NCBI RefSeq assembly: GCF_004801295.1
Contig: NZ_SSOC01000002.1
Coordinates: forward strand, 310,001 to 374,000
DNA length: 64,000 nt
From: Pseudothauera nasutitermitis
GTDB lineage: Bacteria > Pseudomonadota > Gammaproteobacteria > Burkholderiales > Rhodocyclaceae
Reading direction: 5' to 3'
The notes under the pieces are model-generated. The model saw nothing but the letters and a program-made list of their open reading frames with translations, had not been told where the DNA came from and searched no databases. Of the stretch, positions 8,798 to 17,716 are shown piece by piece. The position numbers were made by a program, and so were the translations under genes. Numbering within the stretch: the stretch's first letter is position 1; each line of letters starts with the position of its first letter.

Positions 8798-11700
8798 TCA
8801 GCGCAGCGAGAAACGCGCGCAGCCCGTGCAGTCGTCGCCTTCCTTGGGTCCGACCCGGGGCGCGAGCACGAACACGCGCTCCGCCGCCACCCCGCCCTGC
8901 TCCACCAGCCAGGTGCGCGCCGCCTGGGCGCGCTGCTGGGCAAGGGTGTTCAGTTCGTCGGCGCTGATTTCCATGTGGGTCAGGATGGCTTCTTCCATCT
9001 GCTCCACCGGCACGTCGCGCACCATGCCGATCAGGTTGCGCTCCTTGGGGAAATCGCCATCCCGATACACCCGGCGCAGCAGTTCGGGATACTCGTCGGC
9101 ACCCACGTCGATGTCGTCGAGCGACGGCGCTTCCTCGTTGCGCCGGATGCTTTCCTTGAGCTTCACCGCCTTCACCTGGCGCAGCATCTTCTCGCGCCGC
9201 AGGCCGTCCGGATCGCTGTCCGGATCGGCCACGCCGATGATCTCCAGACGCAGCGAAGGACGATCGGCCAGCGCTTCCGCGAGCGCCTTGGCGCGTTCCA
9301 CGGCGGCCTCGTCGAGCGTGGCGCGGCCGGCCGCGTACGGCAGATTGGAGAGCTCCTCGCCGCCACCGCCGAAGGCCGAGCCGAGCAGCGCGAACGGCGC
9401 GGTGATGGCGCGGCCGAGCAGGTTCATGATGGCGCGGAACACCAGCCCGCCGATGCTGAACTGCGGATCGTCCAGCGTGCCGCTGACCGGCAGGTGGATG
9501 TCGATCTCGCCCCGGCGGTTCTGCAACAGCGCCACCGCCAGTTGCACCGGCGCCTTGATGGCATCCGGGCTGTCGGTGCGCGGCCCGAAGGTGAGCTGAT
9601 CGAGGAAGATGCGGTTGGTGGCGCTCAGGCGGCGGTCCTCGATCTTGTAGCTCAGTTCCGCCGACAGCTTGCCCTTCTCGATGCCGTAGCCCACGTACTT
9701 GCCGGAATAGGCCGACACGCCGGTCAGTTCGAAATCCTTCACCGAGGCGGCGATGTCCAGATGGCGGTCCTGGCGGAACGGGTTCAGTTCGCCGCTGATG
9801 TTCACCGGCGCGCTGTTGTCCACCGTGCCGGCCAGTTCCAGCGTGGCCACCGTGGAGGGATCGGACGACAGGCCGCGCAGTTCGCCTTCCATGCCGGTCA
9901 GGTTGGCGTCGTAGTTCGGCCGGATGAAGCGGTCGCTGAACTCGATGTTGCCCTGCTTGAGCAGCACGCGGCCGATGGAGATCGGCGGCAGCGGCGCAGG
10001 AGGCGACACCTCGACCTCGGCAACCGGCGTGGGGGCCTGCCGCAGCGTGCCTTCCTCGACGGCGACGATCTCTTCGTCCCGCGCTTCGTCGCCCTCGCCC
10101 TGCGCGCCGAGGTCGCGCAGATTCAGGCGGCCATTCTCGTCGAGGATCAAGCGGGTTTGGAAATCGGTCAGCGCGATCTCGCGCACCGCCACCGACAGGG
10201 GCTCCAGCGCGACGTTGGCGCCGGCCACCCGCAGCGTGCGCCAGCGCACGAAATCGGTGGCATTGGCGCGGTCCACCGAGGCGAAGTTGGCCACGCCCAG
10301 GTCGCCCCGGAAGCGCCCCTTCCAGGCGCCGTCGCGCGCCTGTTCCAGGGACAGGCGGCCCGCCGTGGTCAGGTTGCCGCGCGAGATGGCGATGTTGGTC
10401 TGTTCCAGCACATAGGGCTGCAGCGGCAGCAGATCCACGCTGCGCAGGTCCAGCGTCAGGTCGGCGCGCAGCGGCTCCAGTCCCAGGCTGCCATTCACGC
10501 CCACGCGGCCGCGCTGGTTGATGCGTGCGCGCAGATCCACCTTGGCGTTGCTGCCGCGCGCGTTGCCCAGGCCCTCGGCGCTGAAGGCGATCTGATCGGC
10601 GTCGAGCACCACCAGCCTGCCCGCGCTGCGGTCTTCCAGGCGCACCCCGCTGTTGCCCACGCGCAGCTGTTCGAGCAGGAAGGACCACGGCTTGCCGGCA
10701 TCCTGCGCGCCGCTGGAAGGCGGCATCAGGGCCAGCGCATCGAGCCGGCCTTGTGCATTGCGTTGCAGGGCCACGCGCAGGCCATCCACCGCCACCTCGC
10801 CGACCTTCACGCTGCGCTCGCCGGGCAGCACCTCGGCGGCGGCGATCTTCAGTTCGGCCAGCTGCGCGAGCGGCTGGGCACGGCCCTTGAGGCCGAGCGC
10901 CAGTTCGTGGGCGGCGAGGTTTTCCACGGTCACCGCCACGTCGGTCTGCTCGCCGGCCATGCGCAGGCGGTGGCGCACCACGCCATCGACGCGGCCGTCG
11001 CGCAGTTCGCCGGCGCCCAGCGCGCCCTGGTAATAGGGGGCGAAACGCGCCGGGCGCAACCCTTCCACGCTCACCGTGCCTTCCAGTTCGACGGGCGCCA
11101 TGCGCAACTGCTGCTGGAATTCGAAGCGTTCTTCCGCGTCGGTATGGAAGTCCGCACGGATCTCGGCGATCAGGTCGCCGGCATTGGCCAGATCGCGCAG
11201 ATCGAGGTTGATCGCCTGCAGTTCGGTCTTGAACGGTGCCGGGGTGCTGCGGTCCTCGAAGCGCAGCACGCCGTCGCGCACCCGCGCGGTGGATAGCAGG
11301 AAGTCGGCCGTCGAAGCCGGCGTGCTTTCCGCCGCGGCCGGCTTCGCCTTGCCGTTGGCGGATTTTCCGTTGCCGCCGCGCGCCTTGCCGTTGGCCGCCT
11401 TCTCCTGGGTGGCGGGCAGCAGGTGGGCAAGGTTCAGGCTGCCGTCGCGCAGGCGCACCAGATCGACCTCGGGCGCGTGCAGGCGCAGGCGGGTGAAATG
11501 CCACTTGCCGGCCAGGGGCTGCAGATCCGCCATCTCCACGGCGAATTCCTCGAAGGCCACCACCTGGCTGCCGGCCTGCAGATCGTCGACGCGCACGCCG
11601 GCCAGGCTGACCTCGCCGTTGAGGACGATGCGCGGCACCACGCCCGGCGGCTGCGAGAAGGACACGTCCACCCCGGTGCTGAGCGTGCCGCTGCGCAGCG

Positions 11701-12463
11701 CGAAGGCCGGCTCGAACGGCAGATAGGCCAGGTACGGAGCGATCTCCAGCTGGTCGAGGGCGATGTTGAAGCTGGTCTCGCGCTGTTCGGTGAAGGGCTT
11801 GCTGCGCCCCTTCAATTCCAGCGGATGGCCATTCACCTTGGCGGACAGCACCGGCTCCACGAAGGTATCGACGCGCACCGGCAGGTTGGAGAGGAAAGGC
11901 AGGCCGAGATTGATCTCGGCAAAATCGTGGCGCACGCCGGCCACGCGGTCGTCGAACACGACTCCGCCGCCCTGCACCTGGATGTTGCCCAGTGAGAAGC
12001 GCGCCTCGCCGCCCTCCTCCTCGTCCTCTTCCTTGCCGGCGGACAGTTCGGCCACGCGGTCGAACACGTCGCTCCAGTTGTAGCGCCCGCCTTCCTCGCG
12101 CACCACGCGCAGTTGCGGCGCCACCACGCGCAGTTCGTGCAGCACCGGGCCGCGCCGCAGCAGCGATTCGATTTCCAGGTTGGCGTACAGACGCTCCAGC
12201 GCGAACGCCGTCTCCCCGTCCGTGGCCTCCGGCACATGCAGGCCCTCGACGGTGAGCGCCAGCGTGAAGGGATTGAAGCGCACGGCATCGACCGTGACCT
12301 CGCGCCCGCTCAGCGCGCGCATCTGCTCCTCGCCGTAATGCCTCGCCAGCATTGGCAGGACGAGAAAACCGAACAGGGCGTAGGTCGCCGCCAGTGCGGC
12401 GGACCAGTTCAGCAGTTTGCGCGAGGGCCTCAGGCGCGCGGCCAGGGCAGCGGGCGACAGCAT
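8798..12463 (-). CDS. large AsmA-like DUF748 envelope protein
   Basis: This 1221-residue protein has one N-terminal membrane anchor (residues ~18-38, ALAATYALFGFLVLPMLA). The long periplasmic body is of the DUF748/AsmA type, with repeated beta-strand units such as LEIESLLRRGPVLHELRVV and FSLGNIQVQGGGVVFDDRV. The last ~200 residues resemble the OmpA-like alpha/beta C-terminus common in DUF748 proteins. AsmA-like proteins are implicated in lipid movement between the two membranes or in outer-membrane assembly; a specific role here is inference. An acidic low-complexity run (AGKEEDEEEGGEA) and an Ala/Lys/Gly-rich linker near residue 355-375 are present. It is a single gene, preceded by a palindromic element. 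Confidence 0.85.
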   Translation of the reverse strand: MLSPAALAARLRPSRKLLNWSAALAATYALFGFLVLPMLARHYGEEQMRALSGREVTVDAVRFNPFTLALTVEGLHVPEATDGETAFALERLYANLEIESLLRRGPVLHELRVVAPQLRVVREEGGRYNWSDVFDRVAELSAGKEEDEEEGGEARFSLGNIQVQGGGVVFDDRVAGVRHDFAEINLGLPFLSNLPVRVDTFVEPVLSAKVNGHPLELKGRSKPFTEQRETSFNIALDQLEIAPYLAYLPFEPAFALRSGTLSTGVDVSFSQPPGVVPRIVLNGEVSLAGVRVDDLQAGSQVVAFEEFAVEMADLQPLAGKWHFTRLRLHAPEVDLVRLRDGSLNLAHLLPATQEKAANGKARGGNGKSANGKAKPAAAESTPASTADFLLSTARVRDGVLRFEDRSTPAPFKTELQAINLDLRDLANAGDLIAEIRADFHTDAEERFEFQQQLRMAPVELEGTVSVEGLRPARFAPYYQGALGAGELRDGRVDGVVRHRLRMAGEQTDVAVTVENLAAHELALGLKGRAQPLAQLAELKIAAAEVLPGERSVKVGEVAVDGLRVALQRNAQGRLDALALMPPSSGAQDAGKPWSFLLEQLRVGNSGVRLEDRSAGRLVVLDADQIAFSAEGLGNARGSNAKVDLRARINQRGRVGVNGSLGLEPLRADLTLDLRSVDLLPLQPYVLEQTNIAISRGNLTTAGRLSLEQARDGAWKGRFRGDLGVANFASVDRANATDFVRWRTLRVAGANVALEPLSVAVREIALTDFQTRLILDENGRLNLRDLGAQGEGDEARDEEIVAVEEGTLRQAPTPVAEVEVSPPAPLPPISIGRVLLKQGNIEFSDRFIRPNYDANLTGMEGELRGLSSDPSTVATLELAGTVDNSAPVNISGELNPFRQDRHLDIAASVKDFELTGVSAYSGKYVGYGIEKGKLSAELSYKIEDRRLSATNRIFLDQLTFGPRTDSPDAIKAPVQLAVALLQNRRGEIDIHLPVSGTLDDPQFSIGGLVFRAIMNLLGRAITAPFALLGSAFGGGGEELSNLPYAAGRATLDEAAVERAKALAEALADRPSLRLEIIGVADPDSDPDGLRREKMLRQVKAVKLKESIRRNEEAPSLDDIDVGADEYPELLRRVYRDGDFPKERNLIGMVRDVPVEQMEEAILTHMEISADELNTLAQQRAQAARTWLVEQGGVAAERVFVLAPRVGPKEGDDCTGCARFSLR

Positions 12464-12497
12464 CGGTGACTCCAGGAGGAATGTTCAGCAGGTATTC

Positions 12498-12768
12498 TAG
12501 GGTCTGTTGGCATACGTTTCATGGGTCGCGCTCGGCCGAGTGGGCTTCCAGTGCAAGGCGCGGCGACGCGGATTGGGTGATTCCCAATCGAGGAGCCGCA
12601 ACGCCGCAATGGGGGCCCACTCGGCCGAGCCCTTCGGGTTGCGTCCAAACGCCCCCGCTACGGCGTTGCGCGCCTTGCCAAGGGAACCACCCTTGACGGC
12701 GTCGCGCGCCTTGTAGCGAGCGCGTTTGGACACAACGCGACCCATGAAACGTATGCCAACAGACCCTA
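12498..12768. mobile_element. MITE-like element with 33-bp perfect inverted ends and nested palindromes
   Basis: The 464-bp gap 12464-12927 is mostly this element. The ends 12498-12530 and 12736-12768 are perfect inverted repeats beginning TAGGGTCTGTTGG. The outermost TA may be a duplicated TA target, which is itself palindromic. Inside are a 16-bp inverted pair (12530-12545/12615-12630), a 15-bp pair with one mismatch (12638-12652/12722-12736), and a 7-bp hairpin (12571-12589). It has no transposase. Small frames inside it do not look like genes. The TA target and ~31-bp ends suggest mobilisation by an IS630/Tc1-type transposase; that is inference. Confidence 0.7.
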
Positions 12769-12927
12769 CACGTATAGGGCCGCGCCAAGGCGCGCCAATA
12801 CGTGCAGCGCGAAATCTATCAGGGTCTGGCGCCGATGGGCGTGCATTCTCGTAAATGTTTGGGGCATCGGCGTGGCCGGCGGCCCTGTCATCGTGGTGTC
12901 ACAGCGCCCGCCTAGCCTTGCCGGGAC

Positions 12928-13722
12928 ATGAATGACAGCCTTGCTCCCGCCCCTTCCACCCTCCGGGTGCGTTCCATTTTCCTCTCCGACATCCACCTGG
13001 GCACGCGCGGCTGCCAGGCCGACGCCCTGCTCGATTTCCTGCGCCAGCACGAGGCCGAACACCTCTTCCTGATCGGCGACATCGTCGACTTCTGGGCGAT
13101 GAAGCGCGGCATCCACTGGACCGCCGCGCAGAACACCGTGGTGCAGAAGGTGCTGCGCGCCGCGCGCAAGGGCACCCGGGTGGTCTTCGTGCCGGGCAAC
13201 CACGACGAAGCGCTGCGCGAGTATGCCGGCATCACCTTCGGCGACATCCGCATCGAACACGACTACATCCACCGCACCGCCGACGGCCGGCGCTACCTGC
13301 TGCTGCACGGCGACGAATACGATCAGGTCACCCGCTACCACCGCTGGGTGGCGCTGGTCGGCGACGTGGCCTACAACGCGCTGGTGCGCATCAACGGCTG
13401 GCTGTCGCGCGTACGCCGGCGGCTCGGCGTGCCCGGCTACTGGTCGCTGGCCGGCTACGCCAAGCGCAAGGTCAAGCGCGCGGTGAACTTCATCTTCGAT
13501 TTCGAATCCTCGGTGATCCACGGCGCGCGCGAGCGCGGCGTGGATGGGGTGATCTGCGGCCACATCCACTGGGCGGCGATGCGCGAGGTGGATGGCCTGG
13601 CCTACGTGAATTGCGGCGACTGGGTGGACAGCTGCACGGCCATCGTCGAACACCCCGATGGCCGCCTGGAACTGATCGAGTGGCGTGGCGCCGCGGCGAG
13701 CGCCGCGCCGCTGCCCGGTTAG
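12928..13722 (+). CDS. UDP-2,3-diacylglucosamine diphosphatase-type metallophosphoesterase (LpxH/YbbF family)
   Basis: This 264-residue calcineurin-like phosphoesterase has the full two-metal signature: SDIHLGTRG near residue 20, GDIVDFW near 50, VPGNHDE near 93, LLHGDEYD near 128, and GHIHWA near 212. Members of this LpxH-like branch are annotated as cleaving UDP-2,3-diacylglucosamine to lipid X in lipid A synthesis. It is longer than classical LpxH and belongs to the LpxH2-like group, so activity in lipid A synthesis is probable but not certain. The stop overlaps the convergent MFS gene by 4 bp. The start is the only plausible one before the conserved core. Confidence 0.8.
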   Translation: MNDSLAPAPSTLRVRSIFLSDIHLGTRGCQADALLDFLRQHEAEHLFLIGDIVDFWAMKRGIHWTAAQNTVVQKVLRAARKGTRVVFVPGNHDEALREYAGITFGDIRIEHDYIHRTADGRRYLLLHGDEYDQVTRYHRWVALVGDVAYNALVRINGWLSRVRRRLGVPGYWSLAGYAKRKVKRAVNFIFDFESSVIHGARERGVDGVICGHIHWAAMREVDGLAYVNCGDWVDSCTAIVEHPDGRLELIEWRGAAASAAPLPG

Positions 13723-14942
13723 GGCGTCTTGCGACGTTCGAAGAACGGCAGCAGCGGCACGTAGCTCAGCGCCTGCAGCGCGATCAGTCCGGCGAAGGCG
13801 ATCGCCAGCGCGCCGGCCATGTCGTGCCCGGCCGCGCCCAGCAGGTCCAGCACCACGCCCAGTCCCCACTGCACGGCAAACGCGCCCATGAAGGCCATCA
13901 GGTTGATCGCCGTGCTGACGCGTGCGAACACTTCGCGCGGGAAGTGCATGGACGAGGCCAGGTAGGACTGCGAATTCACCGCCGACAGCGCCCCGAGCAG
14001 GAACCACAGGGGCGCGATCGGCCCATACCCGGAGAGGATGCCCAGCTGCACCACCAGCATGCCGGCGAAGCCGACCTGCATCAGATTCACCGGGCGCACC
14101 CCGGAACGCGCCAGGCGCGTGCCGAACAGGCCGATGGCCAGTTGCCCGGCCAGCATGCCGAAATTGAGCACCAGCAGTTGAGTGGCCGCGTCGGCCAGGC
14201 TCAGGCCATTCACGTTCATCAGCCAGGGCACCGCCCACAGACTCTGCAATGCCATGAAGCCGCCGGTGAAGAACGCCGACGATCCGGCATAGCGCAGGAA
14301 GCCCCACGACGCGTAGATGCGCGCCACCGAAAGCAGGGCCTGCCCCAGGGTGTCACGCGGGCCCTGCGCAGTCTCGTCGGGCAGGGCCGCGAAGATCCAC
14401 AGCGCGATGCCCGCCGCCACCGCCGCGATCAGCCAGAACACCCCGCGCCAGCCCAGCAGCGGCAGCATCGCCTCCACCGGCGCGCTGGCGGTCAGCGCGC
14501 CCAGCGCGCCGGCGGCCATGATGAAGCCGGTCATCGAACTCTGCCGCTCGGCCGGATACCACATCGCGAAGCCCTTCAGCGCGCCCATCAGGCAGGCCGA
14601 CACGCCCAGCCCGATCAAGGCGCGCGCCAGCCCCAGCGACCCCATCGATTCGCCCACCGCGAACGCCGCCGCGCCCAGCGCGGTGAGGATCAGCAGCGCG
14701 CCCTCGACGCGGCGCGGGCCATAGCGGTCCAGCGCGATACCGACCGGAATCTGCGCCAGCGCGAAGGACAGGAAATAGGTGCTGGTGAGCAGCCCCAGGT
14801 CGGCCGCCGACAGGCCCAGCTCTCCGGTGAGCACCGGCGAGATCACCGCATTGACGGTGCGCAGCAGGTAGGACAGGTAGTAGCCGAGGGCGAAAGGCAG
14901 AAAGATTCCCACCCACATCCCCGGACCGCTCGATGGCCGCAT
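13719..14942 (-). CDS. MFS transporter
   Basis: This 407-residue protein has twelve predicted membrane helices. MFS loop motifs are visible: GIALDRYGPRRVEG between helices 2 and 3, and GLFGTRLARSGVRPVN in the second half. The N-terminal LPFALGYYLSYLLRTVNAVI resembles anion or organic-acid MFS members. The substrate cannot be predicted. Start 14942 (MRPSSGPGMW) is chosen because GGGGAG lies 6 bases upstream; an ATG 30 bases earlier lacks such a site. It is divergent from the hemerythrin operon and shares its 128-bp upstream region, including the FNR-type box. Confidence 0.85.
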   Translation of the reverse strand: MRPSSGPGMWVGIFLPFALGYYLSYLLRTVNAVISPVLTGELGLSAADLGLLTSTYFLSFALAQIPVGIALDRYGPRRVEGALLILTALGAAAFAVGESMGSLGLARALIGLGVSACLMGALKGFAMWYPAERQSSMTGFIMAAGALGALTASAPVEAMLPLLGWRGVFWLIAAVAAGIALWIFAALPDETAQGPRDTLGQALLSVARIYASWGFLRYAGSSAFFTGGFMALQSLWAVPWLMNVNGLSLADAATQLLVLNFGMLAGQLAIGLFGTRLARSGVRPVNLMQVGFAGMLVVQLGILSGYGPIAPLWFLLGALSAVNSQSYLASSMHFPREVFARVSTAINLMAFMGAFAVQWGLGVVLDLLGAAGHDMAGALAIAFAGLIALQALSYVPLLPFFERRKTP

Positions 14943-15001
14943 GACGCGCTCCCCGACTCGCAAACGGCGCATTCTGCCCCAATTCCATCGTCGGAAGCCG
15001 T

Positions 15002-15015
15002 TTGACCCGCATCAA
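15002..15015. promoter_or_regulatory. FNR/DNR/ANR-type binding site
   Basis: TTGACCCGCATCAA matches the TTGAT-N4-ATCAA consensus at 9 of 10 defined positions. The centre lies ~62 bp before the hemerythrin start, so a class II site at -41.5 would put transcription start near 15050, inside a plausible leader. It lies in the divergent region with the MFS gene. Consistent with induction by low oxygen or nitric oxide through a Crp/Fnr-family activator; which paralogue binds is unknown. Confidence 0.6.
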
Positions 15016-15070
15016 GGCCGCCGTCCGATCAACTCGGAGAATGGGGCATCCCCGACAGGAATACAGAACA

Positions 15071-15538
15071 ATGAGCACACTCACCGATCTGATGACGCAC
15101 GATCATCGGCAATGCGACGATGCCTTCGCCAGCGCCGAACGCCATGCCGGACGCGGCGAATGGGAAGCCGCGCGCGGCGCGCTGGAGCTCTTCGCCCGCG
15201 CCCTCTGTACCCATTTCGACGCGGAGGAAAGTATTCTCTTCCCGCGCTTCGAGGAAGCCACCAGCATGACCCACGGCCCCACCCAGGTGATGCGCGAGGA
15301 GCACCGCGAACTGCGCGCCGCCCTCGGCCGCCTGCAGGATGCGCTGGAGGCGCGCGATGCCGACGAATATGCCGGCGAGGCGGAAACCCTGTTGATCATG
15401 ATGCAACAACACAACATGAAAGAAGAAAGCATCCTCTACCCGATGTGCGACCGCCGCCTGCACGGCGAGCGCGAAGACCTCGCCCTGGCCCTCGGCCAGC
15501 GCCTGGCCGCCGGGGAGCCCGCAGAGGTGGCGCCATGA
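15071..15538 (+). CDS. hemerythrin domain protein
   Basis: This 155-residue four-helix hemerythrin-like protein carries a non-heme di-iron site. Ligand residues are visible as MTHDHRQCDD near residue 14, CTHFDAEESILFPRFE near 50, REEHRELR near 78, and MMQQHNMKEESILYPMCD near 115. Such proteins bind O2 or NO, or repair iron-sulfur centres (YtfE/DnrN-like); the exact role is inference. It is first in an operon with the DUF2249 and membrane genes, each joined by ATGA overlaps, behind an FNR-type box. The ATG at 15071 is preferred over the upstream in-frame ATG, which would overlap the FNR-type box. Confidence 0.88.
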   Translation: MSTLTDLMTHDHRQCDDAFASAERHAGRGEWEAARGALELFARALCTHFDAEESILFPRFEEATSMTHGPTQVMREEHRELRAALGRLQDALEARDADEYAGEAETLLIMMQQHNMKEESILYPMCDRRLHGEREDLALALGQRLAAGEPAEVAP

Positions 15539-15765
15539 ACGCCCCCGCCAGCCAGCGCGTGGTCGATGCGCGCGGCCTGGAGCCGCCGGAACCGTTCGAA
15601 CTGGCCATGGAAGCACTCGCCGATCTGCCCAATGGCGAAGTGCTGACCCTGCTGCTCGACCGCGTGCCCTGGCCGCTGCTGCGCATCCTCGAACGCGACG
15701 GCCAGCGCCACGAGTACCGCGTCCGCGAGGACGGCGTCGTCGAAGTGCTCATTGGTGGCGCATGA
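15535..15765 (+). CDS. DUF2249 domain protein
   Basis: This 76-residue protein is a stand-alone DUF2249 (TusA-like fold): VVDARGLEPPEPFELAMEAL, then LLLDRVPWPLLRILERDGQR. These proteins are recurrent neighbours of hemerythrins and NnrS/NorB-like proteins in denitrifiers, but their biochemical role is not established. The TusA-type catalytic cysteine is absent; the ARGLEPPEPFE turn has no Cys. It is translationally coupled on both sides by ATGA overlaps. Confidence 0.85.
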   Translation: MNAPASQRVVDARGLEPPEPFELAMEALADLPNGEVLTLLLDRVPWPLLRILERDGQRHEYRVREDGVVEVLIGGA

Positions 15766-17036
15766 GCGGCGCCCGGCGCACACTCGGCTACGAAGCCACC
15801 CCGGCGTTCCACATCCCGCTTTCCTTCTTTCTCGCCGCCACCCTGTTCGGCGTGGGCGCGGGGCTCTTCCTGCTGTTCCACCCGGACGCCCTCGATTCGC
15901 GCTGGACGCCCGGGGCGCTCGCGCTCACCCACCTGATCACCGCCGGCTTCATGCTGCTCACCATGCTCGGCGCGCTGCTGCAGATCCTGCCGGTGGTGGC
16001 CGGCGCCAGCATCCCGGCGGTCCGTCCGGTGGCCATCGGCGTACACGCACTGGTCAGCACCGGCGCCTGTTCGCTGGCCTGGGGATTCATGGCCGGCAGC
16101 CCCGCCGCGCTGCAGGCCGGCGGTGGGCTGCTCGGCGGCGGGCTGCTGCTCTTTCTCGGCGCGGCCGTCCTCGGGCTGCGGCGCAGCGAGGCCAGCCAGA
16201 CCACCGGGCGCGACCTGCGCATCGCGCTGATCGGCCTCGCGGCCACCGCCGTGCTCGGCATCCTGCTGGTGCTCGTGCTGTCGCGCGGCCTGGCGCTGCC
16301 TTTCGCCTTCGGCCCGCTGATCACGCTGCACGTGGCATGGGGCTTGTTGGGCTGGGGCGGCGCGCTGCTGGCGGCAACCAGCTGGGTGGTGATTCCGATG
16401 TTCCAGATCACCCCGGAATATCCACGCTGGCTGACGCGCTTCTGGGCGCCGCTGGTGCTCGCCGTGCTGGGCGCGTGGACTGCCTTCGACCTGCTCGGCA
16501 ACGAACTGCCCGCCTGGGCCGGCTCGATGATCCCGATGGCGCTGACGGCACTGTTCGCGCTGACCACCCTGCACCTGATGCGCCGCACCCGGCGCCCCAA
16601 CCCGGACGCCAGTTTCCGCACCATGCAACTGGCCATGGCCTGTCTGCTCGGCGGCGCGCTGTGCACGCTGGTCGCCATCCTGCGGGATGAGGCGTTCTGG
16701 CCCCTGGCCGCCGGCATCCTGATCCTGCACGGCGGCTTCGTCAGCGCGATCACCGCCATGCTGTACAAGATCGTGCCCTTCCTGGCCTGGCTGCACCTGA
16801 CCCAGGCGCGCATCAAGGCGCCGCACATGAAGAAGCTGCTGCCGGACCTGCCGATGCGCCGCCAGTTGCGCCTGCACGCCATCACCCTCGCCGCCCTGCT
16901 GGGCGCCGCGGTGGTGAACTGGAACGGCGCCACGCGCCTGGCCGGCGCGCTGGTCGCGCTGGAATTCGGCTGGCTGGCCGCCAACCTGCTGGGCACGGTG
17001 CAGCGCTGGCGGCTGACCCGCCAGGAAGCCGGCTGA
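15762..17036 (+). CDS. polytopic NnrS/heme-copper-oxidase-subunit-I-like membrane protein
   Basis: This 424-residue protein has about 12 membrane helices. Conserved histidines sit in helices (LALTHLITAGFMLLTMLGA, LITLHVAWGLLGWGGA, and LHGGFVSAITAMLYKIVPF). This arrangement resembles NnrS and heme-copper oxidase subunit I relatives found in nitric-oxide-responsive operons. It lacks the full ligand set expected of NorB. A role in NO tolerance or haem/iron handling during denitrification is inferred from context: the hemerythrin and DUF2249 genes are upstream with ATGA couplings. It could equally be an uncharacterised permease. Confidence 0.7.
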   Translation: MSGARRTLGYEATPAFHIPLSFFLAATLFGVGAGLFLLFHPDALDSRWTPGALALTHLITAGFMLLTMLGALLQILPVVAGASIPAVRPVAIGVHALVSTGACSLAWGFMAGSPAALQAGGGLLGGGLLLFLGAAVLGLRRSEASQTTGRDLRIALIGLAATAVLGILLVLVLSRGLALPFAFGPLITLHVAWGLLGWGGALLAATSWVVIPMFQITPEYPRWLTRFWAPLVLAVLGAWTAFDLLGNELPAWAGSMIPMALTALFALTTLHLMRRTRRPNPDASFRTMQLAMACLLGGALCTLVAILRDEAFWPLAAGILILHGGFVSAITAMLYKIVPFLAWLHLTQARIKAPHMKKLLPDLPMRRQLRLHAITLAALLGAAVVNWNGATRLAGALVALEFGWLAANLLGTVQRWRLTRQEAG

Positions 17037-17048
17037 ACGCGCCGCCGC

Positions 17049-17591
17049 TCAAACCCCGCCGTGCAGCGCCACCGGCTCGATGTGCACGCTGCGCTCGCCG
17101 TCGGTCACCCACACCTGGCCGTCCTGGATGGTGAATTGCAGGCGCATGCCGCGCGCGGTCAGCGCCGCCAGCGCGGGCGCGGCCTCCGGCGCGATATTGA
17201 GCACCGTCAGGCGCTCCTGGCGGGCGAGTTTGTCGCGCACGCCCTGCCACCAGATGTCGGCGGCGCGCCCGTAGCTCAGCACCACCACCTTGCGCGCCCG
17301 CCCGCAGGCCTTGCGCACCCATTTCTCGTCGGGCTGGCCCACGTCGATCCAGCACAGGATGTCGCCGGTCAGGTCGCGCAGCCACAGGTCCGGCTCGTCG
17401 TCCACGCACAGCCCCTTGCCGCAGGCCAGCCCCTCCTCGGCATGCAGCGCGAAGGCCAGCAGGCGCACCATCATGCGCTCGTCGGTTTCCGACGGATGGC
17501 GGGCCAGGGTCAGGTTGTAGGTGCCGTAATGGTTGCGATCCAGATCGGCGATCTGCAGTTCGGCCTTGTAGATGGTTGCCTTGAGGGCCAT
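17049..17591 (-). CDS. yaeQ: YaeQ family protein
   Basis: This 180-residue protein matches YaeQ along its full length: MALKATIYKAELQIADLDR, YGTYNLTLARHPSETDERMM, WIDVGQPDEKWVRKAC and FTIQDGQVWVTDG. YaeQ has a PD-(D/E)xK nuclease-like fold and is linked to suppression of RfaH-type transcription elongation defects; its biochemical activity is unproven. Length is typical for the family. The ATG at 17591 begins the conserved N-terminus. It is convergent with the membrane-protein operon, 12 bp apart. Confidence 0.88.
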   Translation of the reverse strand: MALKATIYKAELQIADLDRNHYGTYNLTLARHPSETDERMMVRLLAFALHAEEGLACGKGLCVDDEPDLWLRDLTGDILCWIDVGQPDEKWVRKACGRARKVVVLSYGRAADIWWQGVRDKLARQERLTVLNIAPEAAPALAALTARGMRLQFTIQDGQVWVTDGERSVHIEPVALHGGV

Positions 17592-17716
17592 GCGGTGCTC
17601 GGCGGCGCGTTGCGGGGGCGCCATTCTGGCAGGCCAGGGGCGTGCCCGCCAAGGAGCGGATTGCCCGGACACTCCCGGGGAAAGCTTTTCCACCCGCCAG
17701 CCCCTATCCGTTCCCG

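Noticed and set aside
7351-8943. 530-codon minus frame opposite metY
   Set aside because: Shadow of a well-conserved PLP enzyme, with no domain-like content of its own.
12497-12788. Small open frames inside the 12.5-kb element
   Set aside because: They span both inverted ends and exist on both strands because of the palindromic structure; no ribosome site or protein-like composition.
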